DNA of 64,000 bases from Aquimarina agarivorans (GCF_000218485.1 NZ_AFPB01000179.1:1-64000); one strand, 5' to 3'. Positions 28,409 through 37,178 are shown, numbered from the stretch's first letter. Program-made: numbers and translations. The notes: generated by a model not told the origin, from the sequence alone.

Positions 28409-29398
28409 ATGAAAAATATACTAAACAGATTAATAAGTCACGAAGTACTGAGTAAGCAAGAGGCTAAAGATATTTTGGTGAATATTTCAAACGGAAGTTA
28501 TAACAACAGCCAAATAGCATCATTCCTTACCGTGTATATGATGCGTAGCATTACCGTAGCGGAGTTGGAAGGTTTTCGAGATGCGTTGTTGGAACTTTGT
28601 GTGGCAGTTGATTTAAGTGAATATAACCCAATTGATTTGTGTGGTACGGGAGGTGATGGTAAGGATACATTTAACATTTCAACACTATCCTCATTTGTTG
28701 CCGCTGGGGCGGGAATAAAAGTGACCAAACATGGAAATTACGGGGTGTCTTCAACCTGCGGAAGTTCAAACGTAATGGAGCATTTGGGGATTAAGTTTAG
28801 TAACAACAAAGACTTTTTAACCAAAAGTATTGATGAAACGGGTATTTGTGTATTACACGCACCTTTGTTTCATCCAGCAATGAAAAATGTAGCGCCTATA
28901 CGCAGGGAGTTGGCAGTAAAAACATTTTTCAACATGTTGGGTCCTATGGTTAATCCAGCCTTTCCAACTAACCAAATGGTAGGAGTTTTTAATTTGGAAT
29001 TAGCGCGTATGTATGGGTATTTATACCAAAATGGAACTAAAAACTTTACCATTTTGCATGCCTTGGATGGGTATGATGAAATATCCTTAACAGGAAAAAC
29101 CAAAACAATCACTAGACAAACTGAAGCCATGTTAACACCAGATGATTTTGGAGTAACTCAGTTAAAACAATCGGATATTTATGGAGGGAATTCTATTGAA
29201 TCATCTGCTAAAATATTTGTCGATGTATTGAGCGGAAAAGGTACCGAAGCACAAAATAATGTAGTTTGTGCTAATTCTGGAATGGCGATTGCAACGGTAT
29301 TGAACTTAACACCAAAAGAAGGTTTTGAAAAAGCCAAAGAAAGTTTACTAAGCGGAAAAGGCTTGGAAGTTTTAAAGAAAGTGCAAAATTTATCGTAG
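28409..29398 (+). CDS. trpD: Anthranilate phosphoribosyltransferase
   Basis: Transfers phosphoribosyl from PRPP to anthranilate. The 329-residue protein has the PRPP-binding GTGGDGKDTFNIST loop (about residues 77-90), KHGNYGVSSTCGSSNVMEHLG and the metal-binding region further on. Length is typical for a monofunctional TrpD, separate from TrpG. The ATG at 28409 is chosen; another ATG seven bases upstream is out of frame and immediately follows the small palindrome. The upstream 208-base gap contains two hairpins but no gene. Confidence 0.95.
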   Translation: MKNILNRLISHEVLSKQEAKDILVNISNGSYNNSQIASFLTVYMMRSITVAELEGFRDALLELCVAVDLSEYNPIDLCGTGGDGKDTFNISTLSSFVAAGAGIKVTKHGNYGVSSTCGSSNVMEHLGIKFSNNKDFLTKSIDETGICVLHAPLFHPAMKNVAPIRRELAVKTFFNMLGPMVNPAFPTNQMVGVFNLELARMYGYLYQNGTKNFTILHALDGYDEISLTGKTKTITRQTEAMLTPDDFGVTQLKQSDIYGGNSIESSAKIFVDVLSGKGTEAQNNVVCANSGMAIATVLNLTPKEGFEKAKESLLSGKGLEVLKKVQNLS

Positions 29399-29449
29399 AT
29401 AAATTGGGTTAAAGGTACAGGACTGAAGGTTAAAGGTAGAAGGTAAAAG

Positions 29450-29634
29450 AGAGGTTAAAGTATTTTTAGAATACCCCTCAACCTTCAGATTTCAACCCTC
29501 AACCCAAGTAAGAATAAAAATATTAGATAGGATAGAAGGACAAAAGCAAGAGGTTAAAGTATTTTCAGAATACCCCTCAACTACCAACCTTCAACCCTTA
29601 ACCTAAGCAAAAATGAATATATTAGATAAAATAG
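29450..29634 (+). repeat. Imperfect tandem duplication of the trpC start region
   Basis: Two units of about 85 bases with a period near 99 (29450-29535 and 29549-29634) both begin AGAGGTTAAAGTATTTT. Both contain AGAATACCCCTCAAC and a CAACCCT-type block and end in TATTAGATA...ATAG. The second includes the true trpC ATG at 29613; in the first the ATG is lost (AAGAATAAAAATATTAGATA). Each unit can form a GAGG...GTATT/AATAC...CCTC hairpin. The segment just upstream (29405-29447) is purine-rich with repeated GGTTAAAGGT that can pair with the CAACCCTTAACC blocks. Confidence 0.75.
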
Positions 29635-30392
29635 TAGCAGATAAACGCATTGAAGTTGACTTCAGAAAGGAACTGATTCCAGTAAAACAGCTGGAGCAGT
29701 CAGTACTTTTTGAACGCGCTACTGTGTCATTAGCAAAAGCACTTCGCGAAAGCGATACGGGAATAATTGCAGAGCATAAACGCCGGTCTCCTTCAAAGGC
29801 AATAATCAATCAAAAAAGTAGCGTTTGGGATGTAGCAAAAGGCTATGAAAAGGCAGGAGCTTGTGGAATGTCAGTACTCACTGATGGGAAGTATTTTGGA
29901 GGTTCATTAGATGATTTGCTAACGGCGAGAGCTAGTGTAAAAATGCCTTTGCTACGCAAGGAATTTATTATTGATCCTTATCAGTTATTGGAGGCAAAAG
30001 CCTACGGAGCAGATGTTTGTTTATTAATCGCTGCATGTTTGACCAGGGATGAAATAAAACACCTTTCTGAATTTGCAAAAAGTTTAGATTTGGATGTGTT
30101 GTTGGAAGTGCACAATCAGGAAGAATTGGAAAAATCCCTAATGCCTTCGTTGGATATGTTGGGAGTAAACAACAGAAACTTAAAAACTTTTGAAGTGAGT
30201 TTAGAAACTAGTAAAAGTTTAAGTAGGCAGATTCCTGATGATTTTGTAAAGGTTTCGGAAAGTGGAATTAGTTCAGTAAAAGCTATTAAAGAATTGAAAC
30301 CTTATGGTTATCAAGGGTTTTTAATTGGGGAAAACTTTATGAAAACTGATAATCCAGCTCAAAGTGCTATTGAATTTATAGGGCAGTTATAA
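29613..30392 (+). CDS. trpC: Indole-3-glycerol phosphate synthase
   Basis: Closes the indole ring from CdRP. The 259-residue TIM barrel has IIAEHKRRSPSKA (substrate-binding Lys and Ser), SVLTDGKYFGGS, PLLRKEFIIDPYQL (catalytic Lys), DVLLEVHNQEEL, GVNNRNLKTF and KVSESGI. Monofunctional: trpF is a separate gene downstream. Its start codon lies in the second unit of a tandem duplication, so the leader has a decoy copy of the start region about 99 bases upstream. The stop is ten bases before the next (SDR) frame. Confidence 0.95.
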   Translation: MNILDKIVADKRIEVDFRKELIPVKQLEQSVLFERATVSLAKALRESDTGIIAEHKRRSPSKAIINQKSSVWDVAKGYEKAGACGMSVLTDGKYFGGSLDDLLTARASVKMPLLRKEFIIDPYQLLEAKAYGADVCLLIAACLTRDEIKHLSEFAKSLDLDVLLEVHNQEELEKSLMPSLDMLGVNNRNLKTFEVSLETSKSLSRQIPDDFVKVSESGISSVKAIKELKPYGYQGFLIGENFMKTDNPAQSAIEFIGQL

Positions 30393-30402
30393 ATTAATAA
30401 TT

Positions 30403-31540
30403 ATGAAAGAAGCAATTTTAATTACTGGGGTTACAGGAAACGTAGGTTCGCATGTGTTGTTTGAGTTGCTTTTTGACCTTCATAATCAGCAAAAGGATAC
30501 GCCAATCTATTTAGTTATTCGTAGTAGTAATGGAAAAACAGGATGGGAGCGTTTACACTCGGAAGTATTTACACCTAGTTTAATTCCTCAAAAGATTGCC
30601 CCCTTTTTTAAAACTTACATAAAAAAAAATGTGCAGGTTTTAGAAGGAGACATCAGTAATTTTATAATTCCTAATGATGCAGGAAATAAATTAACCGTTT
30701 TTCATTTGGCGGCATCTGTAAACTTGGGAAAAGGGTTAAAAGCTAAAAAAGAAATTGCGGCAACTAACTACAAAAGCACTAAAACTTTTTTTTGAATTGA
30801 TAAAAAAGCGTACCAAAAAACTAGTGTTTGTAAGTACGGCTTTTTCTCGTGGAGATATTGAGGGAGTTATTACAGATGATTATCATGCTGAAGATGATTT
30901 TAAATTCAGAAATTTTTACGAAGAATTTAAAATGAAGATTGAAAAAGAGGTGCTGCAACTTGCAGCAGCTAATGATTTTGAATGTACTATAGCGCGACCG
31001 AGTGTTATTTCCGGACGTTTATTGGACACCCCTAAATATGTGACTAATAGTTACATTGTGTTTTATGCAATTGGAGCTTTTTTTAGTAAAATGAAATCCA
31101 TTTATAAAGATATTGGTAAGATACGTATTGTATTAAATCCTGAAGGGGGACTGAATATTGTTCCAGTGGATTATGTAGCAAAAGCCATTGTAAGGTCGGC
31201 AGATTTAAAAGAAAAACAATTAAATATTACCTTAACAAAAAACGTAGGAATTCAGTATTTATTGACCATGATGTTTAATAAATGTGGGATTGATGGTTTG
31301 GAATTTGTTACGGAAGAACCTAAGGATAAAAGCATTATAGAAGCGTTATTTTATAAAACGGTAGGCGGGCAATTGGCAAGTTATTCCACCTCCAAAAAAC
31401 ACCAATTTGAATCAAAATTAGTGCGTAAATTATTGAAGGATATTGAGGAGCCAGACATGACATTGGTATTTAAAGAAATGTATGATTTTGCACACAACAT
31501 CAATTTTGATAATAACAACATAACGCCTGTTATTGGATAA
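30403..31540 (+). pseudogene. NAD(P)-dependent SDR/thioester-reductase-like protein, frameshifted
   Basis: Extended short-chain dehydrogenase resembling male-sterility or thioester-reductase domains, inside the trp operon between trpC and trpF. The first frame (30403-30795, 130 residues) has the Rossmann motif TGVTGNVGSHV and ends VFHLAASVNLG...TNYKSTKTFF. The second frame (from about 30755, stop at 31540) continues with FFELIKKRTKKLVFVSTAF and keeps YEEFK, matching the catalytic YxxxK. Continuity is lost at a run of eight T (30786-30793); nine T would join the frames into about 378 residues. It could be a mutation, a slippery or phase-variable tract, or a sequencing error. Substrate unknown; not part of the tryptophan pathway. 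Confidence 0.8.
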
Positions 31541-32190
31541 TGGAACAAAAGAAATTGAAAATAAAAGTATGCGGAATGAAGTATGCAACTAACATTCAAG
31601 AAGTTGCTGCTTTGCAACCTGATTATTTAGGGTTTATTTTTTATCCAAAATCTCCAAGGAATTTTGAAGGCGCTATTCCTGAAATAGATCATACTATAAA
31701 AAAAACTGGAGTATTTGTAGATGCTGAGATTGATTTTATTTTCGAAAAAGTTAAAAAATATGATTTTAAAGCGGTTCAACTTCACGGAAGTGAATCCCCT
31801 GAATATTGTAAAAATTTGAGGGAAAAGCTTACTAATATTGAAATATTTAAAGTATTTGGAATTAAAGATGCATTTGATTTTTCAATACTAGCGTCCTATG
31901 AATGGTATGTTAATTATTTTTTATTTGATACTAAAGGAAAGCAAAAAGGAGGAAACGGATATGCGTTTGATTGGAGTGTTTTAAAAAATTACACTAGCAA
32001 AGTTCCCATTATTTTAAGTGGCGGAATTGGAATTGAAGAATTATCAAAAATTGAACAAATCCTAAAAACGGATTTACCCATTTATGCCTTGGATTTAAAT
32101 AGTAAATTTGAAATAACACCTGGTGTTAAAGACGCCAAAAGAGTAAAAGAATTTTTAGAAAAAGTAGAACAGCTAACAGCTAATAGCTGA
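31540..32190 (+). CDS. trpF: Phosphoribosylanthranilate isomerase
   Basis: Amadori isomerisation of PRA to CdRP. The 216-residue barrel starts with KIKVCGMKYATN (catalytic Cys in the KxCG motif) and has DYLGFIFYPKSPR, GVFVD, VQLHGSESPEYC, a catalytic Asp in YFLFDTKGKQKGGNG and ILSGGIG. Its ATG at 31540 overlaps the last base of the SDR frame, so it may be translationally coupled to it. The final codons (QLTANS) and stop are written by heptameric repeats of AGCTAAT type, so the C-terminus is probably not under tight constraint. Confidence 0.94.
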   Translation: MEQKKLKIKVCGMKYATNIQEVAALQPDYLGFIFYPKSPRNFEGAIPEIDHTIKKTGVFVDAEIDFIFEKVKKYDFKAVQLHGSESPEYCKNLREKLTNIEIFKVFGIKDAFDFSILASYEWYVNYFLFDTKGKQKGGNGYAFDWSVLKNYTSKVPIILSGGIGIEELSKIEQILKTDLPIYALDLNSKFEITPGVKDAKRVKEFLEKVEQLTANS

Positions 32191-32205
32191 TAGCCAATAG
32201 CTATA
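32171..32205 (+). repeat. Five heptamer repeats across the trpF stop
   Basis: Five consecutive heptamers (AGCTAAC, AGCTAAT, AGCTGAT, AGCCAAT, AGCTATA) span the trpF stop codon and reach to within five bases of the trpB ATG at 32210. Because the unit is seven bases, slippage would change both the trpF C-terminus and the trpF-trpB spacing. Confidence 0.75.
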
Positions 32206-32209
32206 AATT

Positions 32210-33391
32210 ATGAAATATCATGTTAATGAAAAAGGATATTACGGTGATTTTGGGGGAGCATACATTCCTGAAATGTTATATCCAAATGTAGAAGAGTTAC
32301 GCACAACGTATTTGGAAATAATGGATCAACCCGATTTTAAAGCTGAATTTGATCAACTTTTAAAAGATTACGTAGGCAGGCCAAGTCCATTGTATTTTGC
32401 TAAACGTCTTTCCGAAAAATACAATACTAAAGTATATTTAAAAAGGGAGGATTTAAACCATACAGGAGCTCACAAGATTAACAATACCATTGGTCAAATT
32501 TTAGTGGCTAAAAAATTGGGTAAAAATCGAATTATAGCGGAAACAGGTGCAGGGCAACATGGCGTTGCAACAGCTACAGTTTGCGCTTTAATGGGGATTC
32601 AGTGTATTGTATACATGGGGGAAATTGATATCAAACGACAGGCACCCAATGTAGCACGTATGAAAATGCTTGGCGCAGAAGTTAGACCTGCAAAATCGGG
32701 GAGTAGAACATTAAAAGACGCCACAAATGAAGCAATCCGAGATTGGATAAATAATCCGGTTGATACGCATTACATTATTGGCTCAGCCATAGGGCCACAC
32801 CCATATCCAGATATGGTAACGCGTTTTCAGAGCGTAATTTCCGAAGAAATCAAATGGCAGCTTAAAGAAAAAGAAGGTAAAGAAGATCCTGATTATGTAG
32901 TGGCTTGTATTGGAGGTGGGAGTAATGCTGCGGGAACATATTACCATTTTTTAGAAAATACGAACGTTGGTATTATTGCCGTGGAAGCTGCAGGTAAAGG
33001 AGTTGATAGTGGAGAAAGCGCTGCTACTAGTAAATTAGGAAAGGAAGGGATTATTCATGGATGTAAAACATTGCTAATGCAATCCCCCGATGGTCAAATA
33101 ACTGAACCGTACTCAATATCGGCTGGACTAGACTATCCGGGAGTGGGTCCAATGCATTCGCATTTGGCAAGAACGGGTAGGGCCGAATTCTATTCGGTTA
33201 CAGATGATGATGCTATGACAGCAGGTCTTGAGCTTTCGCAATTGGAAGGAATTATCCCTGCAATTGAAACCTCCCACGCTTTAGCCATTTTTAATGACAA
33301 AAAATTTAAGCCTGATGATGTCGTGGTAATTAGCCTTTCGGGAAGAGGAGATAAAGATTTGAATACCTATATCGACTATTTTAAATTATAG
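32210..33391 (+). CDS. trpB: Tryptophan synthase beta chain
   Basis: PLP enzyme condensing indole with serine. The 393-residue protein is a TrpB1-type chain with [16 protein letters not shown] at the N-terminus, the PLP lysine in [26 protein letters not shown], the phosphate-binding GGGSNAAG loop and ETSHALA. Length is normal. It partners with TrpA, which here is separated by an inserted GIY-YIG gene. Confidence 0.97.
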   Translation: MKYHVNEKGYYGDFGGAYIPEMLYPNVEELRTTYLEIMDQPDFKAEFDQLLKDYVGRPSPLYFAKRLSEKYNTKVYLKREDLNHTGAHKINNTIGQILVAKKLGKNRIIAETGAGQHGVATATVCALMGIQCIVYMGEIDIKRQAPNVARMKMLGAEVRPAKSGSRTLKDATNEAIRDWINNPVDTHYIIGSAIGPHPYPDMVTRFQSVISEEIKWQLKEKEGKEDPDYVVACIGGGSNAAGTYYHFLENTNVGIIAVEAAGKGVDSGESAATSKLGKEGIIHGCKTLLMQSPDGQITEPYSISAGLDYPGVGPMHSHLARTGRAEFYSVTDDDAMTAGLELSQLEGIIPAIETSHALAIFNDKKFKPDDVVVISLSGRGDKDLNTYIDYFKL

Positions 33392-33403
33392 ATGCGTAAG
33401 TCC

Positions 33404-33423
33404 ACTTCCGAGAAGTCGGAAGT
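33404..33423 (+). repeat. Intercistronic palindrome after trpB
   Basis: ACTTCCGA and TCGGAAGT form a perfect 8-bp stem with loop GAAG, 12 bases after the trpB stop. No T run follows, so it is not an intrinsic terminator on plus. Confidence 0.7.
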
Positions 33424-33515
33424 CTTAAGTCACTAATTCTAAGGTTGAAATTATATTGCTAATTAAGCTTTATTCAATAAGAATTAATGAAAATTAAAAG
33501 CATTAAAATTAGTTA

Positions 33516-33827
33516 ATGTATATAAAAGAGCAACAAGATTTATTTTTTGTTTACATATTAACAAATATGAATCATACAGTTCTATATATAGGTTTTACTG
33601 GTAATATTAAGCAGAGACTTAAACAGCATAGAAGTAAAAGTAATAAAGGTTTTTCTAATAGATGTAACATTCATAAGTTAGTTTATTTTGAGACGTTTAT
33701 ATATCCAAATGAAGGAATAAAAAGAGAAAAGCAATTAAAAAAATGGAATCGCGAATGGAAGAACAATTTGATTAATGCTAATAATCCTGATTGGGAAGAT
33801 TGGAATTGGAGAATTGACTCATTTTAG
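33516..33827 (+). CDS. GIY-YIG nuclease family protein
   Basis: A 103-residue single-domain protein of the UvrC-like (YhbQ/URI-type) GIY-YIG superfamily. The GIY-like strand is FVYILTNMNHTVLY, the YIG strand is LYIGFTGNIKQRLKQH (with the conserved Arg), and GFSNRCNIHKLVYFE and EGIKREKQLKKW follow, the latter carrying the catalytic Glu-type region. Such genes are abundant in Flavobacteriaceae and often sit between housekeeping genes. Here it splits trpB from trpA and is framed by two perfect palindromes (33404-33423 and 33841-33860). Role unknown; structure-specific endonuclease activity is plausible. Confidence 0.88.
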   Translation: MYIKEQQDLFFVYILTNMNHTVLYIGFTGNIKQRLKQHRSKSNKGFSNRCNIHKLVYFETFIYPNEGIKREKQLKKWNREWKNNLINANNPDWEDWNWRIDSF

Positions 33828-33840
33828 CAGATAATATTAG

Positions 33841-33860
33841 ATTTCCACCTTCGTGGAAAT
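33841..33860 (+). repeat. Palindrome between GIY-YIG gene and trpA
   Basis: ATTTCCAC and GTGGAAAT form a perfect 8-bp stem with loop CTTC, 16 bases before the preferred trpA ATG. Confidence 0.7.
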
Positions 33861-33876
33861 GAAAGTTATATTTTTT

Positions 33877-34638
33877 ATGAACAGAATAAACAAAAAACTA
33901 AACGAAGACAAAAAATTACTGTCTATATATTTTACCGCAGGGTATCCATCGTTAAACGATACCGTTGGGATAATAAAAAAGCTAGAGGATTCAGGAGTGG
34001 ATATGATTGAAATTGGTTTACCCTTTAGTGACCCTTTAGCGGATGGGCCAACCATTCAAGATAGTTCCACTGCGGCTTTAAAAAATGGAATGACAACCCA
34101 AAAATTATTTAAACAATTAGCAGGGATACGTGACACAGTAAGCATTCCGTTAATTATTATGGGCTATTTTAATCCTATGATGCAGTATGGAGTAGAGGCA
34201 TTTTGTGAAAAATGCCAAGAATTGGGCATTGATGGTTTAATTATTCCGGATTTACCAGTTGCAGAATACGATGAGCATTTCAGAGAAACTTTTGAAAAAT
34301 ACGGATTAATTAATGTGTTTTTAATTACACCGCAAACTAGCGAAGCGCGTATTCGCTTTATTGATAGCGTTTCTAGTGGATTTATATATATGGTAAGTTC
34401 CGCAAGTGTTACTGGATCAACTTCTGGTTTTGGGAATACGCAAGAAAGCTATTTTGACCGCATTGGAGCAATGAATTTAAAGAATCCACAAATTGTAGGC
34501 TTTGGAATCAACAATGCCGAAACATTTGCTCAAGCTACAACAAAAGCTAAAGGAGCAATAATAGGTTCGGCCTTTATTAAAATGATAACTAAGGATGGTG
34601 TTAATGGTATTCCTCCCTTTATTAATAACATTAGATAG
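33877..34638 (+). CDS. trpA: Tryptophan synthase alpha chain
   Basis: Cleaves indole-3-glycerol phosphate to indole, which is tunnelled to TrpB. The 253-residue barrel has the catalytic Glu in IEIGLPFSDPLADGPTIQ (with catalytic Asp nearby), GYFNPMMQYG, GLIIPDLP and the phosphate-binding GFGI and GSAFIKM segments. I prefer the ATG at 33877 (MNRINKKL), which fits the family N-terminus; an upstream in-frame ATG at 33853 lies in the palindrome and would add eight unrelated residues. It is the last gene of the operon; no clear terminator follows. Confidence 0.96.
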   Translation: MNRINKKLNEDKKLLSIYFTAGYPSLNDTVGIIKKLEDSGVDMIEIGLPFSDPLADGPTIQDSSTAALKNGMTTQKLFKQLAGIRDTVSIPLIIMGYFNPMMQYGVEAFCEKCQELGIDGLIIPDLPVAEYDEHFRETFEKYGLINVFLITPQTSEARIRFIDSVSSGFIYMVSSASVTGSTSGFGNTQESYFDRIGAMNLKNPQIVGFGINNAETFAQATTKAKGAIIGSAFIKMITKDGVNGIPPFINNIR

Positions 34639-34726
34639 TTTATGATAGCAAAAAAACTCCAATCTATATTGTTTGTGATTAAGATAGTTATGTTTAAATT
34701 TATCTAAACTTTAACAACATACAATT

Positions 34727-35548
34727 ATGGACATGGATGCATTGAAATCAATAGATGTTTCTAAATTTATTGGAATAGCAACTGAGTACGGTTTAAAAAT
34801 AGCTCAGGCAATCTTAGTATTATTTATTGGTCTTTGGATCATTAAATTATTGGTAAAAGGGATTAAGAAAGCCCTCAATAGAACAGAAATTGATGAATCT
34901 TTAAAAGGCTTTTTATTAAATTTACTTACTTGGGCTTTAAAAGCACTATTAGTTATTACCGTTTTGGGGCAGCTTGGAGTAAAAACCACTTCATTTGTTG
35001 CTATTATTGGTGCCGCAGGTTTGGCAGTTGGTTTGGCTTTACAGGGTTCATTAGCAAATTTTGCAGGTGGCGCATTAATTTTATTGTTTAAACCATTTAA
35101 AGTAGGTGATTTAATTGAAGCACAGTCCGCAATTGGTGTGGTTAAAGAAATTCAAATTTTTGTTACAAAAATTATTACACCTGATAACAAAGAAGTCATT
35201 ATACCAAATGGAGCTTTATCCAACGGGAATATTACTAATTTTTCAAGTACAGGACACTTACGAGTGGATTTAGTAGTTGGTATTAGTTATTCCGACGATA
35301 TTGAAAAGGCTAAAACGGTGATTATGGATACACTTATAAATGATCCTAAAGTATTAAAAACACCTTCGCCTACGGTTGCAGTAGGGGAATTGGGAGATAG
35401 TTCAGTAAATATAAATGTTCGCCCGCATGCTACTGTGGCAGATTATTGGGATGTTTATTTTAATTCATTACAAAATGTAAAAGTAGCACTTGACAAAGCA
35501 GGTATTGAAATACCATTCCCACAACGAGTAAATCATACGGCTAAATAG
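34727..35548 (+). CDS. MscS-family mechanosensitive channel (paralogue 2)
   Basis: The 273-residue protein closely resembles the channel at 10.6 kb: three membrane helices with the third carrying IIGAAGLAVGLALQGSLANF, the beta domain (FKVGDLIEAQ), and the C-terminal domain ending IEIPFPQRV. It is expected to be an inner-membrane osmotic-release channel. The two paralogues share the same N-terminal length and differ mainly in the cytosolic domain, suggesting lineage duplication. It starts 88 bases after trpA and ends with its own terminator, so it could be partly read through from the trp operon. Confidence 0.92.
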   Translation: MDMDALKSIDVSKFIGIATEYGLKIAQAILVLFIGLWIIKLLVKGIKKALNRTEIDESLKGFLLNLLTWALKALLVITVLGQLGVKTTSFVAIIGAAGLAVGLALQGSLANFAGGALILLFKPFKVGDLIEAQSAIGVVKEIQIFVTKIITPDNKEVIIPNGALSNGNITNFSSTGHLRVDLVVGISYSDDIEKAKTVIMDTLINDPKVLKTPSPTVAVGELGDSSVNINVRPHATVADYWDVYFNSLQNVKVALDKAGIEIPFPQRVNHTAK

Positions 35549-35577
35549 TTAAAATAAAGCTAAAGCTAGAAGTAAAA

Positions 35578-35611
35578 AGAGCAATTATTGTAGCAATAAT
35601 TGCTCTTTTGC
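35578..35611 (+). terminator. Intrinsic terminator of the second mscS gene
   Basis: AGAGCAATTATTG and CAATAATTGCTCT form a perfect 13-bp stem with loop TAG, followed by TTT. Confidence 0.88.
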
Positions 35612-35621
35612 GTGTAGCAAC

Positions 35622-35782
35622 ACCAGTAATGGTGTTAAAATTTTTCGTTCAAAAAAAGGTCTTTTTTACTTGATACTTTAAAATAAAATATCACTTTAGC
35701 TAAAGGTATATTTATATATTCTTTTTTTGCTAAATATAAAAAAAGCTAATTTTTTATTTAAATAGTTTAAAATCAGAATCAG
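35622..35782 (+). repeat. Interspersed MITE-like repeat, copy B
   Basis: A diverged copy: left end CACCAGTAATGGTGTTAAAA, middle CTTGATACTTTAAAATAAAA and TTTAGCTAAAGG, right end TTTAAAATCAGAATCAGT. It ends 15 bases before the start codon of the acetyltransferase gene, so it forms most of that gene's upstream leader. Confidence 0.65.
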
Positions 35783-35797
35783 TAAAAAATAATAAAA

Positions 35798-36244
35798 ATG
35801 CTAGATATTACCATTAAAAGTTTTGAAACACTTACCAAAGCTGAGCTGTATGCTATTTTACGTATCCGGAGTGAAGTTTTTGTAGTAGAACAACTCATTG
35901 CCTACCAAGATTTGGATCAAAAGGATCAAAAAGCTATGCATATAATTGGTAGGATTGATTCCGAAATAGTGGCTTACACTCGTATTTTTAAACCTAACGA
36001 CTATTTTAAGTATGCCAGTATTGGGAGGGTTTTGGTAGCAAAAAAATACCGCCGATTCAATTACGGAAGGGATATTGTGAAGGCATCTATATCGGCTATT
36101 GAAGCACAATATGGAGAAACAACAATAAAGATTTCGGCACAATTGTATTTAAAACGTTTTTATACAGAATTAGGTTTTGAATCCTATGGAGATGTTTATT
36201 TGGAAGATGAAATTCCGCATACTGCCATGTTGAAACAAAATTGA
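35798..36244 (+). CDS. ElaA-like GNAT acetyltransferase
   Basis: A 148-residue single GNAT domain of the ElaA type: the opening LRIRSEVFVVEQLIAYQDLDQKD matches the ElaA-specific strand-helix, followed by the acetyl-CoA loop (GRVLVAKKYRRFNYGRDIV) and the terminal strand region LYLKRFYTELGFESYG. Acceptor substrate unknown. Its upstream region is copy B of the interspersed repeat, an unusual promoter context. The gene is convergent with the downstream hydrolase. Confidence 0.88.
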   Translation: MLDITIKSFETLTKAELYAILRIRSEVFVVEQLIAYQDLDQKDQKAMHIIGRIDSEIVAYTRIFKPNDYFKYASIGRVLVAKKYRRFNYGRDIVKASISAIEAQYGETTIKISAQLYLKRFYTELGFESYGDVYLEDEIPHTAMLKQN

Positions 36245-36292
36245 AATAGTTTTTGCTTGCTTTAAACCTAGAATTTTTATCAGTCAAACTTA

Positions 36293-37171
36293 TTACGGAT
36301 GTTTAGGAACTGCATTATGTTGCAATCCGTCAATCATTTGGTAAATGTATAGCAAAATTAATTCAGGATGTTTCCAGGCAATTTCATGTCCTTTGTTTGG
36401 TATAGTTACTATTTGTATTGATGAAAATTTTTCTGAGCTATAATTTACATTAGTATAAGGCACTAAATCGTCAGCATTACCATGAATATGAATAATAGGA
36501 ATTTGCACGCGGTTCCATTCATTAGTAATTTTTTTCATTTCTGCCGCATGAATTGTTTTTTCATCCCCAGCAACCCGATACCCTCTGGGAACCAGCCAAC
36601 GTGTTAACCACCATTGGGTTAAGTGCGCTCCCCATACATCTTTTTCCTGATCAGGATCTATAGCGGGCGAAATCATAATAACTCCTTTTACATTATTATT
36701 TATTGCTGCAACTCGTGCGGCTAATGGACCGCCATAACTGGATCCAATAGTAATCACGTTTTTTAATTGATAGTAATCAATCAGTTGATTCATTGCTTCA
36801 GCCTGAGGTTCAATTTCGGGCAATTCCTTACCAAAATTTGAATACCCGTATCCAGGTCGATCAATCGCATGCAAATTCGCCTTTTTTATAAGTAAACTAT
36901 CTTTTAAATACCCATTCCAAGCTGAAAGTGAACTAGGAGATCCATGAAAAAAGATAATGTTTAGGTTATTACTTGATTGCGTTATATGTTGGGTGCGTAT
37001 TTTTAAATTTAAGCTGTCAATTTCAAAATAGTCAATATTTGTGGGAATTTTATAATTGCTAAACCGTTCGTTGATTTCATCATCATTTTCTCGCCACTGC
37101 AATACTGCGCATGAATTCAATAAAAGTATAAGGGAAGTGATGCCGAAAAAAGTGAGTGATTTTAATTTCAA
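36293..37171 (-). CDS. Alpha/beta hydrolase lipoprotein
   Basis: A 292-residue alpha/beta-hydrolase with a lipoprotein signal (ILLLNSC, Cys at about residue 21). The nucleophile elbow GSSYGG is around residue 139-144, the oxyanion segment HGSPSS lies near residue 75, and the catalytic His is probably in IPNKGHEIAWKHPE near the C-terminus; the Asp is likely in IHGNADDLVPY. Substrate not predictable. It begins eight bases downstream of the broken DUF3179 gene on the same strand, so the two were likely co-transcribed. Confidence 0.82.
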   Translation of the reverse strand: MKLKSLTFFGITSLILLLNSCAVLQWRENDDEINERFSNYKIPTNIDYFEIDSLNLKIRTQHITQSSNNLNIIFFHGSPSSLSAWNGYLKDSLLIKKANLHAIDRPGYGYSNFGKELPEIEPQAEAMNQLIDYYQLKNVITIGSSYGGPLAARVAAINNNVKGVIMISPAIDPDQEKDVWGAHLTQWWLTRWLVPRGYRVAGDEKTIHAAEMKKITNEWNRVQIPIIHIHGNADDLVPYTNVNYSSEKFSSIQIVTIPNKGHEIAWKHPELILLYIYQMIDGLQHNAVPKHP

Positions 37172-37178
37172 TATAGTA

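Noticed and set aside
30786-30793. Programmed -1 frameshift at T8 in the SDR gene
   Set aside because: Possible, but no downstream stimulatory stem or conserved layout was found, so mutation or read error is preferred.
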